Source: Phoronis australis (Eukaryota; Phoronida; Phoronidae). From it: a stretch of 64,000 bases of DNA. Position 1 is the first letter of the stretch; each line of letters opens with the position of its first letter. The translations under genes and the position numbers were made by a program. The notes under the pieces were generated by a model. The model was not told the DNA's origin, ran no database searches, and worked only from the letters and a program-made list of their open reading frames with translations. Shown in pieces: positions 46,801-58,537 of this stretch. Location of the stretch: positions 4,949 through 68,948 of the forward strand of contig NMRA01000303.1 in NCBI GenBank assembly GCA_002633005.1, given 5' to 3'.

Positions 46801-47578
46801 TTGTCACTAAGCGCCCTGAGGTTGCCAAATCCAATCAAAAGACTTACATGCGCAACTGAATTCGATCCGTTCATCATGGACTACTTCAAATCATGACAAT
46901 GTATCCCAGGAACATCTTGCATCTCTTGCAATTTTCGAAATAAACGTCCCAATGTCTGAACACTTGAAACCCGAAGTACTAACATCAAATAAATGCCCAT
47001 GGGCACGGATGTTTCATCGGGTGGGCCTTTCTGAGGAAATTCCAAGTATAGGAGGCGGCAGTGGTGCTTATTGCAGGTAGACAGACGGTAGGTGATGAGG
47101 TCGGAACTAGGGCTCCTTTGGAGACCTATTGAACATCGCACGAGTACCGCAAGATTTTGTTGTGAAAGTACAGCCTCCCCGCAATTTCTTGTACTGTACA
47201 CTGTTCGCGAATGCGGTCACTTTGTCAATGTGAGTGCCCCCTTGGTCGTTCCTTGTATAGACATAACTTGCTAAAGTGCATCTTCAAACGGACTCGCGAC
47301 CAGACCACGGCGCCCGCCACAATAGCAATTCTTCGGAAAACGAGTTTTTTTTTTCAAAAATATTACATGTACACGTACACTGTATGATATTGCGCAAGAC
47401 AACTTTACTATACACCAGCTAAATTCGAGTTAGAAACGTGTGGAGCGTAATAGCATAACACGGCATGACAGATGAGGTAAAAACGTTGCACGTCAATTCG
47501 CCTGAATATCAGTGTTGCGGCACTACAGTATTTCCCCTAATCAAATCAAAACATATCTTAGAGTAAAGAAGCTAATTA

Positions 47579-47827
47579 CATGCGCGCACCCAGCCTTCAA
47601 TATGGGGGGCTCGAATTCCTGACTTTTTGGACCTCTTGGTAACAAAAAACAGGGCGGACTAAAAAAAAACGGAAGCACCACTGTGGATTGCGCGTTTGCG
47701 CATGTTTCATGGACTTATGTCTCATTTTCTCGGACTTTTTGTCTCTCAGGGGCGGACCTTTTAACCCACTTCGCCAAATGGGGGGGCTCCGTGGAGCCCC
47801 CGAGCTCCCCCCCCGGGTGCGCACATG
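47579..47827. mobile_element. CATGCG MITE, copy B (249 bp), nested in hAT copy 2
   Basis: Ends CATGCGCGCACCC and GGGTGCGCACATG are perfect inverted repeats. The 5-bp duplication AATTA flanks it (47574-47578 and 47828-47832). hAT copy 1 shows the uninterrupted site (AACTAGTTACCTAAAG, about 36661), a direct empty-site control. Confidence 0.9.
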
Positions 47828-48157
47828 AATTACCTAAAGAAATCAGCTATAGAGCTGCTCTTTCAGCGGTGGATCCCGAATGCTTGGCTACTTCAGAAGT
47901 GTCGACAGAAGCGCGCGCACAATTGATTTCCACGAGTTTTGCCGATGAGCCACGAAGACTCGAAATGCTTTGATTTTCATAACAGCAATTCACAATGCAA
48001 AAAATTATATTTTCAGAGTGAACCCCCCCCCCTCAATTTTTCCAAGTTGGGGTTTACACACGCAGGCGGTGCCGTTTTTGTTTTTTTTATTTTTGGGTCC
48101 TGGCCCAAGGGGGGGTTTAAACCCCCTGAACCCCCCCGTAGATCCGCCACTGACATC

Positions 48158-49177
48158 CCTCATCGTGAAAAGATTCTATTTCCGTTACTAACAATAAGAA
48201 CATCAAAACCACCAACTCGCTTCACAGTTTTTTCGATTTTCGTTTTCAGGAAGCTAAATAGGGCGAAATGCTCCGGTCACAAAAATCTGAGTCGTGAAAT
48301 GGGAAAAATTTATAAAGTTCTCTTTTTCTATGCTTGTGGTGTGGTCGGAATGGTTCATAGATGTCATTTTTCATTGTTATTTCATCACTTTGAAGTGATT
48401 TTGACCCGCCGATGTAGCACTAAGCATAACTTTAATTTCAACTCAGTTACACATTCTAATACTGGATATAATGTTTCGCCTTCTAGGTATAATACATTCG
48501 CTCAATATATTAACTTTAGGATAAAGGTTAAGCACTGAAAATGTAAAGCACTGGATACGAATTAATGAATTAAAATACAACTGGTAAAGAAAAGCGACAA
48601 GTTAGGTCAACATCACTAGATCACGGCTAATCTAACAAAACTGTTCGTGATCTGCGGGAAGCCAGGTCTACGTGCCTTATAATTAGCACACACTCAACAC
48701 GAAAGCAACATTTCCTGTGTTTGACGTTTGAGGATGTGCCGACATTGATTGCTAATAATAATCACCTGGTCTTGCTATCTGTCATGTCTTCTAATCGCTA
48801 CAAAACACCCGACACAACGGGTTGTTGCAAACAGCCGTCAGAGGATCGGAATTTGTAGCCAACAATCTCCTCTCTGTGAGTACTCGTTGCATGCGTGTAT
48901 AAGAGTACCTTGGAGGAACTTGCTGATCACGTTGGAAGTCGCAGCTTGACACTTGGAGGATAAGAGCCCAAACTGCGCATGCACGGATGACCAATAAATG
49001 TTTTTGATGGGTGTTGCAGGACCGTCGGAGTCCTGTGGGGCAAGGGAGTGTAACTCCAATAATTTGAATAATGAACAATTTGCTAAGCGAGCCAGGTTGA
49101 ATTTTTATGATCTGTACCCTATTGTGCTGTCCTTGTGAATTTGACGACGGAGGTCGCGGGTGACCGCACAAAGGCTG
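48158..49177. other. No gene recognised
   Basis: Nothing supported. Confidence 0.3.
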
Positions 49178-49783
49178 TCATGCTATACTCGCTGGTTCCC
49201 TGCGTGCCGCTAGGTGGGGCGGTAGCCGCACCAGCACGCAGGTATCACTTAATTTCCCTCGGTAATTTTTTTTACACCGGCATTTCTGATTGGCTAGTCG
49301 AATTCTCAACAGACAGCGCTTTACGCAAGCAAACTGGCATGACTGATGAACTGAAGTGTAAATGTGGTCTGTTGTACAGACAAATCGGTGCTTAAAATTT
49401 ATGTTCAATGTGAAGCCTAGAAATTGTGATTGCGCCTTTTCGGAATGCATCTTTCTACTGTCGATGACTTTTGTTTACGATAGTGTCCTGTATTCATACA
49501 GTTTGAATAACACACCGGTTAAATCGGCCAGCTATGTGTTTATTGTATATGTATGTGATTCAAGCACGCGGCTATTAAACATCACTGCAGAAACGAAATA
49601 GTTGCTGCGACGCCACTTGCATGACACGGCTAGAAATCGTTCACAGTCCGCAATTTTTTCACGGTGTTGTAAAGCTAACCAATGACTGCCGAGGTGACAT
49701 GGATCCAATGCTAAAGCGCGTGCCACTGCGTGATACCTGCGTGCTGGCTGAGCTAAGCAAGCAGGGAACCAGCGAGTCATGCA
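49178..49783. mobile_element. Probable fold-back pair with CTCGCTGGTTCCCTGC arms
   Basis: 49178-49300 and 49660-49783 are inverted copies sharing TCATG, CTCGCTGGTTCCCTGC, CCAGCACGCAGGTATCAC, and a CGGCA...ATTGG(C/T)TAG stretch. The segments between the two main blocks differ. Whether this is one fold-back element or two facing copies of a short repeat is unclear. Confidence 0.55.
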
Positions 49784-50030
49784 ATAATGGGTCTATTCGG
49801 AGAATTCTCCTCGCGGTGTCGCAGCTGTACTAGTGGTGATTGAATTGCGCATACGTCGCTGTCTGCATGTAAACAACTAGTAAAAGATGAAAGTGTTATC
49901 AAAATATGTCGTCGCGCTAAGCCTTACTGCTATTTTCCCTGGCGCAAGTCTTCGACAGGTGGCCACAAATTCCCAAAAGACCTACGGTTACTACATTCGT
50001 GGACAATTGCGGTCAACAGGGTCAACCAAC
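49784..50030. other. Short spacer, no gene
   Basis: Nothing supported. Confidence 0.3.
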
Positions 50031-51037
50031 CAGTGGCGGATCTAGGATATCACAAGGGGGGGCCAACATTTTGTCCCGCTGTAAGCATTTGGGCAAACCA
50101 CGATTGTAGATGCGCATAGCACCGAATGGGGGGAGGTTGGGAGGGGAGCTCCCCACCTGCCCAGGAAAATTTTCTGTTTTTTCTTCTAAAAATCAGCATT
50201 TTTCTTGATTCCTGAAGTATTATCCAAGAAAAAAAGGCAAAAAAAATATATCGGGAAACGTGTCAAACAGGAAAAACTACAGTTATCAGCGACTTGAACC
50301 CACGACCTCGTGGAGAGAGAGCGTGTGCTTTACCACTACACCACCACGACTTAGCTACTAGGTTCGTGATAAGAGACCTTCTTCTTTATGGTCCACAGCG
50401 TTTGCGCGCGAAACCTGCTTCTTTTTGTAATGCTTATTACACGTTTTATATTTTGTGCAATCGGTTCTTAATAAATTTGTGGTGTTTAAAATAGTCTTCA
50501 AATGCCCAAAAAACCAAATTCGTTTTTCGTGTTGGCAATAATGACGGGATTGCTTTGGAAATCGTCTTAAGTTAAGGTTTGAGAAAGAGAGAATGATGAG
50601 TTTCTGAGTGATTCACTCAGGCTTCGATTGAAATTCACATCTTACCAGCAGCTTCTGTTTTTTCATCGTCATTCAGGTTCTATTTTCTTTAAAAAATGAA
50701 GTAAATTTTCTTCATTGCACAGTGGAGCAGACGACGGAAACGGAGTCGTAGTTCGCAGCGCTTCTGCCGGTCGCCTGGGATATCACGGGAGAGCCTACGC
50801 TTACCCATAGTTCCGTTACGAATGCGCCGTGTTCCGAATTTAACACTTGAAATTGGATCCCCCCCAAACACTAAAACTGCACACATTTTTAAATCTTGTT
50901 TCATCCGTATAATTTTAATTACCGGTGTTAATTAATAAACTCAACATTTCCCTACGCTCTTGCTGTTTTCGTTATTTTTTGTGGCAGCCAAGGGGGGGGG
51001 CGGGCCCCCTGCCCCCCCCCCCCTAAATCCGCCTATG
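50031..51037. mobile_element. hAT-like non-autonomous element, 1007 bp
   Basis: It starts CAGTGGCGGATCTAGGATAT and ends CTAAATCCGCCTATG. A perfect 5-bp duplication CCAAC flanks it (50026-50030 and 51038-51042). G-rich and C-rich subterminal tracts lie inside both ends. It contains a SINE A copy (50285-50492). No transposase remains. A 5'-end fragment of the same family lies at 21390-21579. Confidence 0.85.
50285..50492 (-). repeat. SINE family A with 3'-located tRNA-like part (copy 2)
   Basis: On the minus strand: GATTGCACAAAATATAAAAC, TAATAAGCATTAC, GCGCGCAAACGCTGTGGACC, then a tRNA-like portion with GTGGTGTAGTGGTAAAGCAC (A-box region) and GTGGGTTCAAGTC (B box). It is collinear with 15138-15350. 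The acceptor-stem halves do not pair. Confidence 0.65.
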
Positions 51038-51042
51038 CCAAC

Positions 51043-54000
51043 TGACAAAAAGTGTGTGGATGCCGAAGCCCCGTGTGTGCTCTTTACATTTCCATTGGGA
51101 GACTACATATAACATTACTTGGTAAGCTTTAAGCAATAAGTTTCTATCAACATCGTTCAGTGATGTTATCCCCACCAGTTATCCCACTGAATAACAGGTT
51201 TATTGAGTGGAACTAAGTGTTTCTTTTTGAAAACTCACCCCATGCCGGGTAGACTAGCGGCACATATTCATATTGTCCTGGGTGGGAGTGCACCCAATAT
51301 AAGAGGTGTATGGTACGTGACGCTCAGAAGTCAAGGATGAATTTTTCACAGCAGTTTCTCTTCAAAACTATGCTGTGTCCAATAAAATTCTCTAGATGAG
51401 TGAGTTTCCTTATTTTATAGCGGACCCCACCCCCTGGACTACCAGATTAGTTACCGAATTAACATGAATAAGACTTAATTCAATAAATGTCGTAACATTG
51501 CATTGGAATAAAAAATAACACCTAGAATGAATTTTACTTGTTGAGGTCAGCAGCACATTTTAAGTGTCATGAAAAATACGCATTGTTAAATCAATTTTAG
51601 CGTGTTTCACATATTTTAACTCAGATCTTAAATAAGACTTGGGTACAAAGGTTATTACTTTCTACATATAAACATGAATGTGAAACGTCAAGTATGTTTT
51701 GCCTTACAAAAGTAGTTTTGTCTTGTTTTTTTCATAATTTGCTAATATTTCTCCGCCTATTCTGTTACAGGAGAGAGAACACAACTGAAACCAACCGCCT
51801 GACCGTCTATTTTACCTTTGGACAAAGTGAAAAGCTATCCTTCAGCAATAACCTGAGAGAATTGAACCTAATTCGGAAATTCAGCACTTGATATGCCTGA
51901 TTATGGACTGGGTTGCAATGTTGTTTCTTTGTATGCATGTGCTTGTTCAGTTGGCCATTTTGTTTTTAAATACAATGATAATTGTTTATTCTCTAATCTT
52001 GTGAATAGCAGATTCTTATCCAGCTAGCTACAATTGGAAACATACTTTTTTTGCATGTGGAACTTTTGTTGCAGACAAGTTAACACAAACCTTAAAATTG
52101 TTCAAAGGCTTTCTTAAGAAAGCTCTAAAAATAATTACACACACTAACAAATCAAATGCAAACAAAGGGAATACTTCATTTTGATCACTGCACATTTCTA
52201 TAGGTCAACAGGAAAATGGCAATTCGCAAGTGTACTCGGTAATCACTTCAGCTTTAACAAGAATAAGCACAACTGCACTGTATGGGGCTTTAAAACTGAA
52301 GAAATGTCGTGGTTTCAATAATGAGTGACAAAATTGCCTGTTGATTAAAATTTGTTCGATCATCAAAGTGTAACATTAACGGGCTTTCTGATGACAATAA
52401 AACAATCGATGCAGTCACTGAATCTCATTTCCCCATGATGTGTACCAAATTAAAAAGTTTTTACCATTAGTATAAACCCTTTCTTCTGAAAGGAAAAGTC
52501 AATGTCACTCAGTGAGAAAGGACAGGTATATGCTTTTGGTTTTCATTTCACTGGGATCTAATTTCAATGGCCTATAGAAGCGCTTGTAAAAAAGGTCCAG
52601 TTTCGGCACGTGGCTTTCTTTCATGTAACCTCATTCAGCTTCAATAACATCCACAATTAAACCCTTGAAGGTAAACACAACAACATATCATTTGAATCGT
52701 TTTGTGCCCAAAAATCGGACCCTGAACTAGACCAGAGTGTCAGTCTGCCTTCTTTAGCCTTAATCCCTCATGTTTCTTCCACGAAAGGAAATAAACTATT
52801 GTCCACACATGACTCATTGCCTATGAAAGGGCATTCTCACCAACAAGGCTTACTTGTGTAGCAGTCAGATATAGTTCCTCTTTATACACAAACAATCCAC
52901 TGGCACATAGTACTGCGATTCACATTTCTCCAAGGCCACTGACTTGTACATTGTGCCATGCAGCGCTGCTGGAAGTGCTGTGGGAAGAGAACGGAGTAAC
53001 AAAGCTTGTCTATGATGCGGCTTGAAGTGGCCTTAAAACGTCGCTGAACCTGAAACAAATATTGAAATACGAAAAATTAAGTACTCCAAGTTGGGTCGAA
53101 ATGCTATCCCTGTTTTTCAAAAGTATGATATGATGACTGCTCTACATTGTCACACAAAATTAAATAATTACTATTTTCAGAAACCAAGGGTGTATATAAT
53201 AGTATTGCATAAAGCTGTGTCTTTATTTTTCATTCGTAGCCATAACAATACTTTAAACGCATCACTTGTCTGCAAAATATACAATTTTTGAGACAACTTC
53301 AAACCTTTGTTACCCATTTTCAAGCCTTTTTATTTTTGATACTTTTAGCAATTTTAAACTCCGATTACAGATTCATGGGTCTGTCAAGCATACTTCTAGT
53401 CTAAGGCTGAGGGAGCCGGTTCTCAGACTTTTTATTTTTCTTCTGATAGGAGATATGAAGACTTGGGTCATCTAAAAATGACGGATAATCTTTCTGTTGT
53501 TTACGAGTAATTACAAATCGTAAGGCATCATCAAAAATGCAATTCTCGATGTGTAATAGATTTGCGGTAGACATATGATAGGGAGTAGTCCAATGTAATG
53601 GATATTTGCCATGTACCCTTTGCCATTGGGCTTGGATTGTAATCTCAATTCATTAACCAATATCGAGTTGACAGCATAATCTTTCAGCATTGATTAATGT
53701 AATTGGCACTGATAATCCTGTCAGAAATCATTCCAAACAAATAATGATGCTGTGATGTACGAAAAGATCCCGAGTGCTTCGTCAAGTATCGTAACACATA
53801 TCACAACAAACAAAGATTAACCCGAGTGGCGTCTGCCGCGAAGTCGACATCGGTTAACAGGTATCAGTAGAATAAACTTGGAATAATCGTTAAAATAATC
53901 ACAAACCTTACCCCTGTATAAGGACGTGCTTAGTTCCTCTCATAGGAGCACCCTTTTCATGCAATCTCAGATTAAGTTGGCACGGCTGCAAACCATTTCA

Positions 54001-54229
54001 CTATGTATTTAAAGGGCTCACGAAATAGAGGCTTCTTCATCTATCACCACTAGTACACGCGCGCCCTCTAGTTATCGTAGATCCTGAATAGCACCATACC
54101 TTGAGCTTTTGCTGTACACTCAAAGGCGCAACAAGAATTTTGCAGTTGACCTTCATGGAAACTGAGGAGTAGCTTCTTTGTCACAATCAGCTTTAGGCCT
54201 ACATATCCAAAGTAAACAATTGCAAAACT
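51043..54229. other. About 3.2 kb without a recognised gene
   Basis: No repeat structure or splice-supported exon found. Short frames (51694-51891, 53091-53475) have no motif. Any single-copy host sequence here would be noncoding or intronic. Confidence 0.35.
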
Positions 54230-54473
54230 ATGTAGGCCTAACTGGCCTTACAAATATGTAGGCCTAACTGGCCTTACAAATATGTAGGCCTAACTGGCCT
54301 TACAAATATGTAAGCCTAACTGGCCTTACAAATATGTAGGCCTAACTGGCCTTACAAATATGTAGGCCTAACTGGCCTTACAAATATGTAGGCCTAACTG
54401 GCCTTACAAATATGTAGGCCTAACTGGCCTTACAAATATGTAGGCCTAACTGGCCTTACAAATATGTAGGCCT
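54230..54473. repeat. 26-bp minisatellite (about 9-10 units)
   Basis: Nearly perfect units of TGTAGGCCTAACTGGCCTTA plus CAAATA. Confidence 0.95.
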
Positions 54474-54575
54474 TACACATTTGGCACTGACGGTGTCACA
54501 TGCCACACTTACACATCTTTTGCTTGACGTCTCCAAGTTTGACTTCCTAAAACCGCTCTGAGGTGATGGCGTGTT

Positions 54576-54826
54576 ACAACTATTATTAAAATCTTTTGGT
54601 CTATTTACACCGACGTTTCGGTCGGTCTATTGTCAAGTGTTCCTGCGTTCTTAGAAGAACGAGCACGGAAAAATCACACCATGATGAGCGTACCACACAA
54701 CCGTGCTCGTTCTGCTAAGAATGCATGAACACCTGACGATGTCCGGAGAATAGACCTACCGAAACGCCGTTACAATGTAGACAAGAGGTCGGTGTAAATA
54801 AACCAAGAGATTTTAATAATAGTTGT
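54576..54826. mobile_element. 251-bp fold-back element with long inverted arms
   Basis: The arms of about 110 bases begin ACAACTATTATTAAAATCT and contain GGT-TATTTACACCGAC(G), TTTCGGT, AATAGAC and CGTGCTCGTTCT(...)CTAAGAA. They fold onto each other around a roughly 28-base loop. The right arm has a few extra bases (GTTACAATGTAGACAAGA). No target duplication found. Confidence 0.8.
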
Positions 54827-55751
54827 CTCCAAATTTGCCGCTCAATGTGTTAATTTGTTCTCCCGAAATGGGCATCGCACACCCACTATTTCCATGCAAA
54901 ATGGGATCTGATGTTTGCCATAGCTAGATAACTCATCTATCGTGGGTACCAGCGAATGAAAAATGGTTACGTCAGCACGAGGCCCGGGGAGACACGCTTA
55001 TGCCCTACGTTAGGAATCCGGGCCGTTTAGTGGTATCTTGTAGTTGGACAATACTTCTTTACATCGACCAGGAAAACCGGTGTCTCCGTCCGTCCTTGAT
55101 ATCACGAAAGGTGATCTAAGCTCTTATTGTGTTGTGTAGGACAATTACAGCTTGAGCAATGCCTTCACGCCAATGAAATAATGGCTGGAATAAATTGAAA
55201 TGTCAAAGAGAGAAACTGGTATTTTTAACGTGTTTGGCTTCTGTAATTGAACTCCTTGTGAGTGTAGAATCCTTCTTTCGCAGAAAAATTAAGGTAAAAA
55301 TTGGCCAATGCGCTGCGATGGGTAATTAGTTGTTGACAGCAGTTTTGAGTCGATGCCTGTTCGTATTAATGTTTTTCATTCAGCATGGAGCATAATTGGC
55401 GTTTGCGTCGTGTCATCGAAGAAAAGACGGAACCTGGCGATTAGCAAAAGAAAGGTTGAAATCAGGCCTCTGCCGTCGTGTGGAATGCGAACTAAACGCG
55501 AGTTGGTTATAATGTACCCGAAACAATACAAACATTTACACTCAAGTGTTTCGCATATAGGCGCATGCGCCTAACGTTCAGTTATAGGCAAAGTCGTCTA
55601 TTCGGCTTGATGGACTGATCAACAAGATATAACCCGCTATCAACTGAAAAACTGCGTCAGTCGCTAGTGACAGGAATCAACTATTGATATAGGTTAGTTA
55701 CTGTTAATGAAAAATGTCTCAACTTGTTTGTCAAGTTAGATACACTTTTTG
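54827..55751. other. No gene recognised
   Basis: Nothing supported. Confidence 0.3.
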
Positions 55752-55998
55752 AGCTTGGATATATCTTGAGACCAGGCTGTGGATATATGTTGAGACCAGG
55801 CTGTGGATATATGTTGAGACCAGGCTGTGGATATATGTTGAGACCAGGCTGTAGATATATCTTGAGACCAGGCTGTGGATATATGTTGAGACCAGGCTGT
55901 GGATATATCTTGAGACCAGGCTGTGGATATATCTTGAGACCAGGCTGTGGATATGTGTTGAGACCAGGCTGTGGATATATGTTGAGACCAGGCTGTAC
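55752..55998. repeat. 24-bp minisatellite (about 10 units)
   Basis: Units of CTGTGGATATATGTTGAGAC plus CAGG, with G/C and A/G variants. The period is a multiple of 3, so both strands stay open. Confidence 0.95.
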
Positions 55999-56068
55999 AA
56001 CTGACTTAATGCATCAAGATGGGGTCGGAGCCAAGCATATGCCAGGAGCACTTCAATTTCAACTCTTT

Positions 56069-57214
56069 CAGCCGATTTCATAAAGGTGATTTAAAGTTAA
56101 ACCAGGTTTAAACTGGACTTAAACCAGGTTTAAAGATAATCTTCATTTCATAAAGGTCGGTTAACTTTTAGACCAGTGGTTTAGTAAAACCTGGTTTGAC
56201 TCCAATTTAGACATGGTCTAAGTCAGTTTTCATTTCCCCAATGACATCTATATTCTTTAGATCTGTATTAAGATCTTAAATCAGGTTAAGCTTTAGACTT
56301 GGTCAGACCTATGTTTAAATGTTAAATATGACAGACTTGCAAGATATAGGTGAAACTGAATGAGACCCCGGTGTGCATTTACGACGCAGTTTTAGAGCGA
56401 AAATGGACTACTTTCAATATTCAGTTTTACGACGACACAAGATCAAATGTAGCAGGGGCGGATCCACGATTTTTAAGGGGAGGGGATCTGTCAAGGACTT
56501 TTTAAAAGGGGGGACCAAGTCAACAATTTGAAAATTATAGATTTGATATCACTAAAATCAAGGGAAAAGGGAGTCCGGACCCCTTGACCCCCTGGGATCC
56601 GCCTATGTGTAGACCAGTTTGTGCTGGATGGTGTCCTGCGGATTCCTCAGAATACGACTGGTGGAGCAGGGCGTCGTCGTAAGCGCCACGGGTTTGACTG
56701 GAGATAGCATCTTCTGATTCTTCTGATTTCCACCTCCATTGGTCTCCGGTTTGATGTTGCCGGGAAGGGGTAAATAAACACTAAAATGGCATGGAAATAT
56801 ATTTGGACACTTATGATGTTGCGGCTAATCGTAAGCTTGTACTTTAATGTGTGTATACGTGTGTTGGTCACACACATTACATTTTTCCTCATGAGAAAAG
56901 CTTCTACACCTTTTTCGCAAATGTCTGCACTGATTCTACTAGTGTGTGCCTTTGTATACCCACGTGATCAAGGTTTCATTGGAGTACTTCAATAGTTTCT
57001 TTGTTGGATTAATCCAGATCGACACAGCTGGGTGGCTTAGATACTTTAAACCTGGTTTTACTAAACCGGCTCCCCGGTCTAACAAAACCAGGCTTTCAGA
57101 CTTTTAAACCACGTTGGTGAAATGCAAGTTAGGTTTAAAATTAGACCAGGTTTAGGAAGACCAGGTTTAAGTCTTAAACCTGGTTTTGTTAAACCACCTT
57201 TATGAAATCGGCTG
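56069..57214. mobile_element. 1146-bp transposon with CAGCCGATTTCATAAAGGTG ends
   Basis: The left end CAGCCGATTTCATAAAGGTG is matched by the inverse CACCTTTATGAAATCGGCTG at the right end. Inner arms repeat AAACC(A/T)GGTTTA words in both orientations. TTT on each side is a possible 3-bp duplication. A hAT-like MITE (56453-56607) is nested inside. No transposase seen. Confidence 0.75.
56453..56607. mobile_element. 155-bp hAT-like MITE nested in the 56069-57214 element
   Basis: It starts CAGGGGCGGATCCACGATTT and ends GGGATCCGCCTATG. A perfect 5-bp duplication TGTAG flanks it (56448-56452 and 56608-56612). Same end type and duplication length as the 50031 element. Confidence 0.9.
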
Positions 57215-57494
57215 TTTGTGTCAATCACGCCAGAAACCACTGCTCGTGGTCTAAGAAACACGTTGAGACAATTTTTAAGGCGGTTTAAGTGATAGGTTAG
57301 TTTCTTCACTCACAACGGGATTTGCTTCAAAAGCTTCCCAGAGAGGCAAATGCGCCTAACTCCAGCTGCATATTTAACGTGGCTTTACGTGATTTCATGA
57401 GGTGAAAATTAGTACTGTTTGAAAAACCTATGCTCATTGTTAGCAAAAACAGAGAAAAGAGTCCAAAAATGACCACCAGCTTGGCAAAAATATA

Positions 57495-57776
57495 TTCTCA
57501 AAGGGTTATCTGACCGCAAGCACGGTTATTAATCTCACCATTAAGACTTTCGTCAATCAAGGTTACCCTAATTCATCTAAAACGGGCTTATTGCTAGTCA
57601 AGCGCCATCTGACGGAAACTCTAACAACGGGCGTCAAGACCAATGAGCTTTATACATAGTTATATCTATATCATTGGTTATGATTCTGAGGCCGACTGAA
57701 GTCAATCGCCCGTGATTGACGAAAGTCTTATGGTGAGATTAATAACCCTGCTTGTGGTCAGATAACGCTTTGTGAA
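57495..57776. mobile_element. 282-bp fold-back MITE with about 65-bp arms, TA target
   Basis: The arms run TTCTCAAAGGGTTATCTGAC ... TTATTAATCTCACCATTAAG ... TTTCGTCAATCA and return inverted at 57710-57776. TA flanks both ends (57493-57494 and 57777-57778), consistent with a Tc1/mariner-mobilised MITE. Confidence 0.75.
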
Positions 57777-57778
57777 TA

Positions 57779-58048
57779 CAGAGAAAGCGGTTTTATCTTC
57801 TGTTCACCTAAGGGGACACCATGGGTTTTAAGGCCTCAAAACGCATTTTCATGATTATTTTTGGATGCCGGGTTGACTTCTTGAAATTCAGCTCTGTTGG
57901 TGATTTTATTACAAATCATCAGTTTCCGTCATTGGGAGTGCCAGTCATTCGTTGAAGTCAAGCCTTGTGTGGCTTTATCACTCCTAAAATACTCTGCCGG
58001 TTAGCGAAAGAGATTTAGCCTATAGTTCCATCAACAAAGTCTTAGATT
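57779..58048. other. No gene recognised
   Basis: Short spacer; nothing supported. Confidence 0.3.
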
Positions 58049-58138
58049 GTAACCGTGACCGTTTTGGTTAGTTCACGTTCGATTCCGCACTGAGGCTATC
58101 TCAGAAAATCACTTTTCTTGCCTGTAATGCCCCTTTAA
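58049..58138 (+). repeat. tRNA-related SINE, family B (copy 2)
   Basis: Carries GTTCGATTCCGCACTGAG followed by the tail AAAATCACTTTTCTTGCCTG and TAATGCCCCTTTAA, matching 6975-7095 on the opposite strand. Confidence 0.6.
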
Positions 58139-58537
58139 CCGTCCGAAACGTTATTCTAATCAGCCGCCACTTGGCTTTACGTGCTTGTTCAGTGTTGGGT
58201 ACTTTTCACGAGCCGAACTCGGTCAGTCATATTTTGAACTGTTCTCGAGAATTACGGGGAAAAGTTCTGAAACAGAAATTAATTAAAATGCCTTGTCGTC
58301 AATCCATTTTTGTGAACCACTCAGTGCTGTAGTGGTAAAATTAGAGATAAGTAGGCGCCCAAAGCCTAGGCAACACATAGCCCCTCGGTTGGCTGGTTAG
58401 GGGCTACAATACTTCCCATTGCTTTCTGTACGCATTTCGTCCCGTGTATTTTAAAGGGGCGGTAGGCCAAATCCGGTCATCGATTAAGAGTTTTCACCTC
58501 GCCAAAAATGCATTCTACTCTCAAAAGTATGACTTAA

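Larger units (their letters stand above)
45251..48152 (-). mobile_element. hAT-like DNA transposon, copy 2 (2902 bp incl. nested MITE)
   Basis: It starts CAGTGGCGGATCTACG and ends CGTAGATCCGCCACTG, with the 5-bp duplication ACATC (45246-45250 and 48153-48157). It is collinear with copy 1 (34510-37039) at roughly 90 percent identity by eye. It carries a MITE at 47579-47827 that copy 1 lacks. It also has about 157 extra bases between two copies of CTGGCCTGGTCCGTC (46028 and 46184), where copy 1 has one. Confidence 0.85.

Noticed and set aside
50285-50352. Functional tRNA gene (also 37-97, 16794-16865, 6975-7095, 44940-45000)
   Set aside because: A and B boxes are present to varying degrees, but acceptor stems do not pair and the sequences are embedded in repeated units, so SINE or tRNA-like relics are more likely.
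54576-54826. Hammerhead ribozyme
   Set aside because: CTGACGA and GAAAC are present, but GAAAC runs straight into the GTC side with no room for stem III. Not called.
55724-56083. Overlapping open frames on both strands with 8-residue repeats
   Set aside because: By-product of the 24-bp minisatellite, as shown by both strands being open over the same stretch.
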